A stretch of DNA of 38,773 bases, taken from NCBI GenBank assembly GCA_026991225.1, contig JALXCB010000164.1:1-38773 (forward strand). Reading direction: 5' to 3'. A program made the position numbers and the translations under genes. Each line of letters begins with the position of its first letter. Position 1 is the first letter of the stretch. This stretch comes from Anaerolineae bacterium. Lineage in GTDB: Bacteria; Chloroflexota; Anaerolineae; J102. Below are positions 30,524-36,186 of this stretch, one piece after another. The notes below the pieces were generated by a model. It saw only the letters and a list, made by a program, of their open reading frames with translations. It made no database searches and was not told the DNA's origin.

Positions 30524-30707
30524 AGCGAAGGGATTTAATCCGTACGTTGGAGAAGATGGGGGGTGTGTGTTGATTCGACACGGATCAAAACACGATTGGT
30601 ATCAGAACCCAAACACCAAAGTCTCTCAGCCTGTCCCGAGACATCGGGAAATCCATGAGCATCTGGCAAGGCATATCATCAAGATGCTTCGGGATGATAA
30701 GACATGA
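30520..30707 (+). pseudogene. hicA: HicA-like toxin, frameshifted
   Basis: From ATG at 30520 the frame reads MKRRDLIRTLEKMGGVC and stops at TGA 30571-30573. The rest of HicA continues in another frame from 30573 (IRHGSKHDWYQNPNTK, then VPRHREIHEHLARHII) to TGA at 30705-30707, which overlaps the next ATG. Removing two bases of the GTGTGTGT run at 30563-30570 would restore an intact protein of about 61 residues with the family histidine region (R-H-G-S-K-H). The toxin should therefore be inactive unless the sequence has an indel error or slippage occurs. Confidence 0.82.
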
Positions 30708-32383
30708 CGACCCTCATTCAAAACGGCATCCTCGTCACCGAAACCGAAACCTTTCCTGCTGATATTCTGGTCGAAGAGCAGCGCATCGCGGCCATCGGCC
30801 AGAACCTGCCTGCGCCCGCAGACGCGGACGTCATCGACGCCTCGGGCTGCTATGTCCTGCCTGGCATCATCGACCCCCACGTCCACATCCAGCTCGATAC
30901 GGGCGTCTTTCGCACCGCAGATGATTGGGAGACGGGCACGGCCACGGCCGCGCTGGGCGGGGTGACCACGGTCATCGATTTCGCCACCCAGTTTCCTCAC
31001 CAGACCGCGAAAGAGGGCGTCGCCGCCCGCCATCGCGAAGTGCTGGGCGTCGAGACCGCAGACCCGGACGAGCTGGCCCAGGCCCAGCCGCAGACGCCCC
31101 ATCCCCCCTACATTGACTACGCGCTCCACTGTATGCTCACCGTGCTCCCCGATGAGGACGAGGAGCTGGACGCGTGGATGCAGGACCTGCGCGGGGCGGG
31201 CGTCAGCGCCATCAAAATCTACACCACCTACCGCCCTAACTATTACCAGAACGACGCGGAGCTGCTGCGCTCCATGACGGCCGCGGCCAAAGCCGACCTG
31301 GTGGTCATGGTCCACGCGGAGAACGACGCCATCGTCAGCGACGCCACCCAGCGCCTGGTGGCCGCGGGGCGGACGGATCTCAGCAACCATGGCCGGGCCC
31401 GGCCCGGCTTCGCCGAAATCGAGGCCGCGCACCGGGTGCTCTTCCTGGCCGATAAAGCCCGGGCCGAGCTCTACATCGTCCACAACTCCATGGGCCGCAC
31501 CGTCGAACTCATCGCTCAGGCCCGGCAGCGAGGCCAGCGCGTCTGGTCGGAGACCTGCCCGCAATATCTGCTGCTGGATGAGCGCAAGTACGAAGGTGCG
31601 GACGCGTGGCGCTTCATCATGCAGCCGCCCCTGCGCGACCCGTACCAACCCGCGCATCTGTGGCAATTGCTGGCCTCGGGCCGGGTGCACAGCCTGGGCA
31701 CCGACCATTGCGACTATACCCAGGCGCAGAAGCTCGGCCTGCGTCCTTTGCAGGACGACCGCCTCATGGCCCGGCTGGCCGCGCTCGGGCCCCGCGTGCA
31801 AGACGTGATCACCGCCCGCTTCGGGCTGTTCGATGGCCGCCCCCGCACGCAGGAGGAGACCGCCCACTACCTGAACCTGCCCCTGGAGGCCGTGCAGCAG
31901 GCGGAGATGAGCGCGTTCGAGCGGATTCCCGACCTGGGCGAGCGCATGATGGCGCTCATCCAGGACTTGCAGCGCCTGGACCCGGCCGCGACGCCCCCGC
32001 GGCTGCCCTTCACCCAGACGCCCGGGGGGCTGCCCGGCCTGCAAACCGCACTGCCCCTCATGGTCACCTACGGCGTCATGCCGGGCCACATCACCTGGCC
32101 CGACCTGGTGCGGCTGATGAGCGCCAACCCCGCCCGCATCTTCCGGCTGAGCCACCGCAAGGGTGCGCTGCGTCCGGGCCTGGATGCGGATATCGTCATC
32201 TACGATCCCCGCGGCGAATCCGTCATCACCGACGGCGAACAGGCCACCATTGGCGGCTTCACCCCCTACAAAGGCATGAAGGTGACGGGCCGGGTGCGCG
32301 ACACCTTTGTACGGGGGCAGGCCATCGTGCGGGATGGCGAATTGATCGGGCCTCGCGGTTGGGGAAGGTACGTGGCATCATGA
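30704..32383 (+). CDS. dihydropyrimidinase/hydantoinase-like amidohydrolase with sigma-region-4-like insert
   Basis: A 559-residue cyclic amidohydrolase. The metal site is complete: H59 and H61 (DPHVHIQ), the carboxylated K171 ([10 protein letters not shown]), H204 (VMVHAEND), H260 (YIVHNSMG) and D334 (GTDHCDYT). The C-terminal [15 protein letters not shown] and DADIVIYDP are typical of D-hydantoinase/dihydropyrimidinase, which open cyclic diamides. It is about 80-90 residues longer than usual. The extra part (about 341-436) contains residues 352-408, which look like region 4 of a primary sigma factor ([11 protein letters not shown] at 372-382, then EE at 384-385 and V-Q-Q-A-E at 397-401). 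It overlaps hicA' and RNase Z by ATGA on both sides. The substrate is not visible; no other pyrimidine catabolism genes are present. Confidence 0.9.
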   Translation: MTTLIQNGILVTETETFPADILVEEQRIAAIGQNLPAPADADVIDASGCYVLPGIIDPHVHIQLDTGVFRTADDWETGTATAALGGVTTVIDFATQFPHQTAKEGVAARHREVLGVETADPDELAQAQPQTPHPPYIDYALHCMLTVLPDEDEELDAWMQDLRGAGVSAIKIYTTYRPNYYQNDAELLRSMTAAAKADLVVMVHAENDAIVSDATQRLVAAGRTDLSNHGRARPGFAEIEAAHRVLFLADKARAELYIVHNSMGRTVELIAQARQRGQRVWSETCPQYLLLDERKYEGADAWRFIMQPPLRDPYQPAHLWQLLASGRVHSLGTDHCDYTQAQKLGLRPLQDDRLMARLAALGPRVQDVITARFGLFDGRPRTQEETAHYLNLPLEAVQQAEMSAFERIPDLGERMMALIQDLQRLDPAATPPRLPFTQTPGGLPGLQTALPLMVTYGVMPGHITWPDLVRLMSANPARIFRLSHRKGALRPGLDADIVIYDPRGESVITDGEQATIGGFTPYKGMKVTGRVRDTFVRGQAIVRDGELIGPRGWGRYVAS

Positions 32384-33297
32384 TCGAACTCACTTTCCTG
32401 GGCACCTCCGCGTCCGCCCCCTCCATTCAGCGCGGACTCTCCAGCGCCATCGTGCAGCACCGCGAACACCGCTTTATGGTGGATTGCGGCGAGGGCACCC
32501 AGCGGCAATTGTTGCGTTCGGGGCTGGGTTTCAAGCGCCTGAACAAAATCCTCATCACCCACGCCCATCTCGACCATATTTTGGGCCTGGCGGGGCTGGT
32601 TTCCACCATGACCCGCTGGGAAGTGATGGAGGGGCTGACCATCTACGGCGGCGCCTATGCCCTGGATCGCATCCGTCGCTTGCTGGACGTGGTCTTCTCG
32701 CCTCACCCCATCCCCCAAAGCATCGAGCTGCGAGAGGTGCGGCCTGGCGTCGTGTTCGCCACTGAGCATCTGCGCATCGAAGCCTTTCCCGTCATCCATC
32801 GCGGCCCCGACTGCTACGGATATCTCTTTTCCGAGACCCCCAAGCGGCCCTTCCTGGTGGAAAAGGCCGAGGCGTTGGGCGTGCCGCCGGGCCCGGAGCG
32901 ACGTCGGTTGGTGGCGGGGGAAAGCATCACCCTGCCCGATGGCCGGGTCATTCGTCCGGATGACGTGCTCGGGCCGCCGCGCCAGGGCGCTCGGCTCGCT
33001 TTCATCGGCGACCTGGCCCGCACCAAGGGCGTGGCCAAATTCATCCGCGATGCGGATGTACTGGTGGTGGAAGCGACCTATCTGGAACAGGACAAGGCTT
33101 TGGCCCGGCAGTACGGGCATCTCACCGCGGCCCAGGCCGCGCGGCTGGCCGCGCAGGCCCGCGTGGGTCAGCTCATCCTCACCCATATCTCCCGCCGCTA
33201 TTCCGACGAAGCCATCCTGGAAGAAGCCCGGACCATCTTTCCCCACACTGTGGTCGCCAACGACTTCGATCGGTTCGAGATCAAGCGGGCGAGGTAG
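32380..33297 (+). CDS. rnz: ribonuclease Z
   Basis: A 305-residue metallo-beta-lactamase-fold endonuclease that trims tRNA 3' ends. [17 protein letters not shown] opens the fold, [12 protein letters not shown] follows, and the zinc motif H-A-H-L-D-H lies at 61-66 ([14 protein letters not shown]). The family's exosite-like [15 protein letters not shown], the phosphate-contact [19 protein letters not shown] and the last ligand LTHISRRY are all present. Length fits the short (bacterial) form. The start at 32380 overlaps the previous stop (ATGA); a longer frame upstream is not in family register. Confidence 0.95.
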   Translation: MIELTFLGTSASAPSIQRGLSSAIVQHREHRFMVDCGEGTQRQLLRSGLGFKRLNKILITHAHLDHILGLAGLVSTMTRWEVMEGLTIYGGAYALDRIRRLLDVVFSPHPIPQSIELREVRPGVVFATEHLRIEAFPVIHRGPDCYGYLFSETPKRPFLVEKAEALGVPPGPERRRLVAGESITLPDGRVIRPDDVLGPPRQGARLAFIGDLARTKGVAKFIRDADVLVVEATYLEQDKALARQYGHLTAAQAARLAAQARVGQLILTHISRRYSDEAILEEARTIFPHTVVANDFDRFEIKRAR

Positions 33298-33393
33298 GAT
33301 TTTCGCTCGTCGATATCGTTGGGACGCTTTGGCTCTGCCGTCCATTAAGGCCCAGACAGCAGAAATTCATCCTGCGAGCGCCGCCAACACGAT

Positions 33394-33422
33394 TTGCATG
33401 TCCGGTCAGCTTATGCTAGACT
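33394..33422 (+). promoter_or_regulatory. promoter of the SAM riboswitch transcript
   Basis: TTGCAT (33394-33399) and TAGACT (33417-33422) are 17 nt apart, about 50 nt before the riboswitch. The first bases of the transcript carry an inverted repeat ATCGCC-CCAG-GGCGAT (33434-33449). Nothing else was recognised in 33298-33393. Confidence 0.5.
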
Positions 33423-33471
33423 AGCGCAACTTTATCGCCCCAGGGCGATTCCAATCGCATACACACAACAT

Positions 33472-33578
33472 CTTCTTATCCAGAGAGGCGGAGGGACCGG
33501 CCCGATGAAGCCTCGGCAACCAGGACGCAACCGTCCCAGGTGCCAATGCCGGACAGAATTATTCTGGACGATGAGAGG
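33472..33578 (+). promoter_or_regulatory. SAM-I (S-box) riboswitch
   Basis: The conserved S-box core is present: CAGAGAGGCGGAGGGACC, then GGCCCGATGAAGCCTCGGC with CAACC, then AGGTGCCAATGCC and GGACGATGAGAGG. Helix P1 forms between CTTCTTATC (33472-33480) and GATGAGAGG (33570-33578). The same 3' strand can pair instead with CCTCTTATC (33606-33614) in the terminator, the standard antiterminator switch. Binding SAM should stop transcription of the Cys/Met enzyme downstream. Confidence 0.95.
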
Positions 33579-33602
33579 ATTGTCGCATGCCAAGCCACTG
33601 AC

Positions 33603-33629
33603 AGACCTCTTATCGGAGGTCTTTTTTTT
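33603..33629 (+). terminator. riboswitch-controlled intrinsic terminator
   Basis: AGACCTC and GAGGTCT form a 7-bp stem with loop TTATCG, followed by eight T. The left arm overlaps the antiterminator partner of the SAM riboswitch. Confidence 0.92.
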
Positions 33630-33670
33630 GGGACCGCCGACGGCCTTTCTGGATGATTCCGGAGGCAGTC

Positions 33671-34918
33671 ATGCGACCCATTATCGAACAAACAGAAAAC
33701 GCATCCCATCGAACCAACGGGCGTCGGCAAAAGCGGGCCACGGCCTCGTCCGGCCCCAACACCCAGGTGCTCCATAAGGGCGCTCGGCGTCCACACGCGT
33801 ATCACAGCCTGACCCCGCCCATCGTGCAAACCGCCGCCTACACATTCGAGGACACCGAGGCGGTGATCGCGTTCAAGTCGGCTGCGGAGCGAGAGCGTCT
33901 GGAGTACGGGCGGTATGGGAATCCCACGGTGCAGGCCGTGGAGCAGCGCCTGGCCGCGCTGGAAGGGGGGGAAGCGGCCTTGTTGGTGAGTTCGGGCATG
34001 GCTGCGATCACATTGCCCCTGCTGCTTCTGATCTCCAGCGGCGATCATGTCGTCATGGGGGATGACGTCTACCACCGCACGCGCATCTTCGCCAACGAGT
34101 TCCTGACCCGCTACGGCGTGACTGTGACCACCGTCCCCACCTCGGACCTGACCGCCATCGAAGCGGCCATCCGCCCGAACACCCGCGTCATCGTGGCCGA
34201 AACGCCTACCAATCCGTTTCTTCGCTGCGTCGATCTGCGAGGATTGGCCGAGATCGCCCGACCCCGCGGGGTGCTCACCCTCATCGACAGCACCTTCGCC
34301 ACGCCCCTGAATCAGCAGCCCCTGCAACATGGCATCGATCTGGTGGCCCATAGCGTGACCAAGTATCTGGCCGGGCACAACGACCTGCTGGCGGGCGTGG
34401 TGGTCGGGCGCGGCGACCTCATCGAGACCGTGCGGGGTAGCCAGGGCCTGTTCGGCGCGGTGGTGGATCCCTCGGCCGCCTATCAAATTCATCGCGGCTT
34501 GCAAACCCTGGGCCTGCGCATCGCTCAGCAGAATCGCTCCGCCCTGGCCATCGCCCGCTATCTGGAGGAACACCCCAAGGTGCGGCGGGTGTGGTATCCG
34601 GGCCTGGCCTCCCATCCCGACCACGAGGTGGCCCGACAGCAGATGACCGGCTTCGGCGGCGTCGTCAGTTTTGAGATCGAAGGGGACGGGCCGGCCGCGT
34701 CTCGGTTCGTGGACGCGCTGCAACTGGCGCATATCGCGCCCTCCCTGGGCGGCGTCGACACCCTGGTCATGCAGCCCGCGATCCTTTCTTACTTCGACAC
34801 CCCGCGCGAACAGCGTCTGGCCCTGGGCATCACGGACGAACTCATTCGCCTGGCCGTGGGGATTGAGGACACTGAGGACCTGCTGGCCGACATCGAACGG
34901 GCGTTGGAGGTTGTATGA
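33671..34918 (+). CDS. Cys/Met-metabolism PLP enzyme (cystathionine gamma-synthase/lyase type)
   Basis: A 415-residue PLP-dependent transsulfuration-type enzyme. Family landmarks are LTPPIVQTAAYTFED, EYGRYGNPT, ALEGGEAALLVSSGMAAI, AETPTNPFLRCVDL, LIDSTFATP, the PLP-binding HSVTKYLAGHND with K231, and QLAHIAPSLGGVDTLVMQPA near the end. This group includes cystathionine gamma-synthase, gamma-lyase, O-acetylhomoserine sulfhydrylase and methionine gamma-lyase, which sequence alone cannot separate with certainty. Control by a SAM riboswitch favours a biosynthetic role in methionine synthesis. The start at 33671 has GGAGG 5 nt upstream. The first 35 or so residues are an unconserved, basic extension. 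Confidence 0.92.
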   Translation: MRPIIEQTENASHRTNGRRQKRATASSGPNTQVLHKGARRPHAYHSLTPPIVQTAAYTFEDTEAVIAFKSAAERERLEYGRYGNPTVQAVEQRLAALEGGEAALLVSSGMAAITLPLLLLISSGDHVVMGDDVYHRTRIFANEFLTRYGVTVTTVPTSDLTAIEAAIRPNTRVIVAETPTNPFLRCVDLRGLAEIARPRGVLTLIDSTFATPLNQQPLQHGIDLVAHSVTKYLAGHNDLLAGVVVGRGDLIETVRGSQGLFGAVVDPSAAYQIHRGLQTLGLRIAQQNRSALAIARYLEEHPKVRRVWYPGLASHPDHEVARQQMTGFGGVVSFEIEGDGPAASRFVDALQLAHIAPSLGGVDTLVMQPAILSYFDTPREQRLALGITDELIRLAVGIEDTEDLLADIERALEVV

Positions 34919-35397
34919 GTGCATCGTTGATTCCACCCGAATTCACCGCGGCCCTGCGGGAAATCTATAACAAGCTAGCCGGAACCGAGATCGTTTGGGT
35001 GGTGACGGGCAGTCTGGGGCTGGCCATCAAGGGCATTCCCGTCACCCCGCACGACATCGACATCCAGACGGATCGGGCCGGGGTCGAGACCTTCGCCCGG
35101 CTTTTTCGGGCGGAAATGGTGGATGCTCCCTTCTTTTGGGAATCGGAACACACGCGTTTCTGGTTTGCGCGCTTCCTCATCCACGGCGTCGAGGTCGAGG
35201 TCATGGGCGATATGCAGCATCGGGACGAGGAAGGCTTTTGGGATGATCCACCCAACCTGGAAGCGAATCGGCTCTTCATTCAGGTGGCTGAGATGGCTAT
35301 CCCCACCCTTTCCCTGGAATTCGAGGAAGATGCTTATCGCAGGATGGGGCGACGGGGCAAAGCGGAATTGATTGGTCAGTATCTACGGATGTGCTGA
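34915..35397 (+). CDS. small nucleotidyltransferase-like protein
   Basis: A 160-residue protein with a nucleotidyltransferase-like core. VVTGSLGLAIKGIPVTPHDIDIQTD carries the G-S motif and the later D-x-D metal pair of the polymerase-beta/MNT superfamily, with VEVMGDMQHR as the likely third acidic strand. The C-terminal part ends in a helical stretch with no further motif. Relatives include aminoglycoside/lincosamide-type and AbiEii/MNT proteins; no substrate can be assigned. The start overlaps the previous stop by ATGA, so it would be under the same SAM riboswitch. Confidence 0.7.
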   Translation: MSASLIPPEFTAALREIYNKLAGTEIVWVVTGSLGLAIKGIPVTPHDIDIQTDRAGVETFARLFRAEMVDAPFFWESEHTRFWFARFLIHGVEVEVMGDMQHRDEEGFWDDPPNLEANRLFIQVAEMAIPTLSLEFEEDAYRRMGRRGKAELIGQYLRMC

Positions 35398-35419
35398 CAG
35401 ATATTTCTTCGCATTCTTT

Positions 35420-35639
35420 GGGTGCGTCCTAAAATTTTGGCCAATCGCGTTGTCATCAGGAATTTGGTCATGCGGGCTCCACCCGGCGCTGAAGCGCCGG
35501 GCTACGCAACCACGCCGGGTGAACCCGGCTTTGGGCGGGGGCTGGCTCTGAAAGCCCCCTTGAGGGGGCGTCGTTTCGTAGCCCGGAGGTTCACCTCCGG
35601 GGCGTCAGGCGCAACGCGCCCATAATTTGGGACGCACCC
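35420..35639. mobile_element. multi-hairpin element F, tandem copy 1
   Basis: A 220-bp non-coding element. Termini are GGGTGCGTCCTAAAATTTTGG and the inverse CCATAATTTGGGACGCACCC. Inside are CCCGGCGC-TGAA-GCGCCGGG, GCCGGG-TGAA-CCCGGC, GCCCCC-TTGA-GGGGGC, CCCGGAGG-TTCA-CCTCCGGG and GGCGC-AAC-GCGCC. It is preceded by GCATTCTTT (35411-35419) and followed by the 9-bp spacer GAGAGAAAG (35640-35648). Short ORFs that cross it are products of the repeat. Confidence 0.85.
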
Positions 35640-35648
35640 GAGAGAAAG

Positions 35649-35864
35649 GGGTGCGTCCTAAAATTTTGGCCAATCGCGTTGTCATCAGGAATTTGGTCAT
35701 GCGGGCTCCACCCGGCGCTGAAGCGCCGGGCTACGCAACCACGCCGGGTGAACCCGGCTTTGGGTGCGGGCTGGCTCTGAAAGCCCCCTTGAGGGGGCGT
35801 CGTTTCTAGCCCGGAGGTTCACCTCCGGGGCGTCAGGCGCAACGCGCCCATTTGGGACGCACCC
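35649..35864. mobile_element. multi-hairpin element F, tandem copy 2
   Basis: Nearly identical to copy 1 but 4 bp shorter, with small deletions near the fourth hairpin and the right terminus (CCCATTTGGGACGCACCC). It is followed by the same 9-bp spacer GAGAGAAAG (35865-35873). Confidence 0.85.
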
Positions 35865-35873
35865 GAGAGAAAG

Positions 35874-36092
35874 GGGTGCGTCCTAAAATTTTGGCCAATC
35901 GCGTTGTCATCAGGAATTTGGTCATGCGGGCTCCACCCGGCGCTGAAGCGCCGGGCTACAAAACCACGCCGGGTGAACCCGGCTTTGGGTGCGGGCTGGC
36001 TCTGAAAGCCCCCTTGAGGGGGCGTCGTTTCGTAGCCCGGAGGTTCACCTCCGGGACGCCGGGCGCAACGCGCCCATAATTTGGGACGCACC
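35874..36092. mobile_element. multi-hairpin element F, tandem copy 3
   Basis: The third copy, with all five hairpins intact, ends GGACGCACC. It is followed by TCATTCTTT (36093-36101), which matches GCATTCTTT left of copy 1 in 8 of 9 positions, so the whole array is bracketed by a probable target duplication. A promoter -35 begins 16 nt after its end. Confidence 0.85.
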
Positions 36093-36108
36093 TCATTCTT
36101 TTGGGAAG

Positions 36109-36137
36109 TTGCAAAAACCAAAAATCAATCTTATAAT
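36109..36137 (+). promoter_or_regulatory. strong sigma-70 promoter of the right-edge surface protein
   Basis: TTGCAA (36109-36114), a 17-nt spacer and a perfect TATAAT (36132-36137), about 50 nt before the ATG. Confidence 0.75.
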
Positions 36138-36186
36138 CAAGGAACGCATTGCAACATGCCTCATCCCCCCATCGAAATAATTGGAC

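Noticed and set aside
31757-31927. A fusion of a full sigma factor to the amidohydrolase.
   Set aside because: Only a region 4-like segment is present; regions 1-3 are absent and the recognition helix has lost its arginines, so it is reported as an insert, not a sigma factor.
30626-32155. A 509-codon open frame on the minus strand opposite the amidohydrolase.
   Set aside because: The plus strand carries a full set of metal ligands and ATGA couplings. The minus frame has no recognisable domain.
31606-32379. A longer N-terminal extension of RNase Z in the same frame.
   Set aside because: The extension is Arg/Ala/Pro-rich shadow sequence under the amidohydrolase. RNase Z proteins start at the M-I-E-L-T-F-L-G-T motif.
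33476-34936. A 486-codon open frame on the minus strand covering the SAM riboswitch and the PLP enzyme.
   Set aside because: It would translate through a riboswitch, terminator and conserved PLP enzyme read backwards.
35422-36079. Three similar short ORFs reading MRAPPGAEAPGYATTPGEPGF and the like across the tandem elements.
   Set aside because: They are translations of the hairpin repeats (arms and T-N-N-A loops), have no ribosome sites and change frame between copies. They are not genes.
35411-36101. CRISPR array.
   Set aside because: Units are about 220 bp with only 9-bp identical spacers, far outside CRISPR dimensions, and there are no cas genes.
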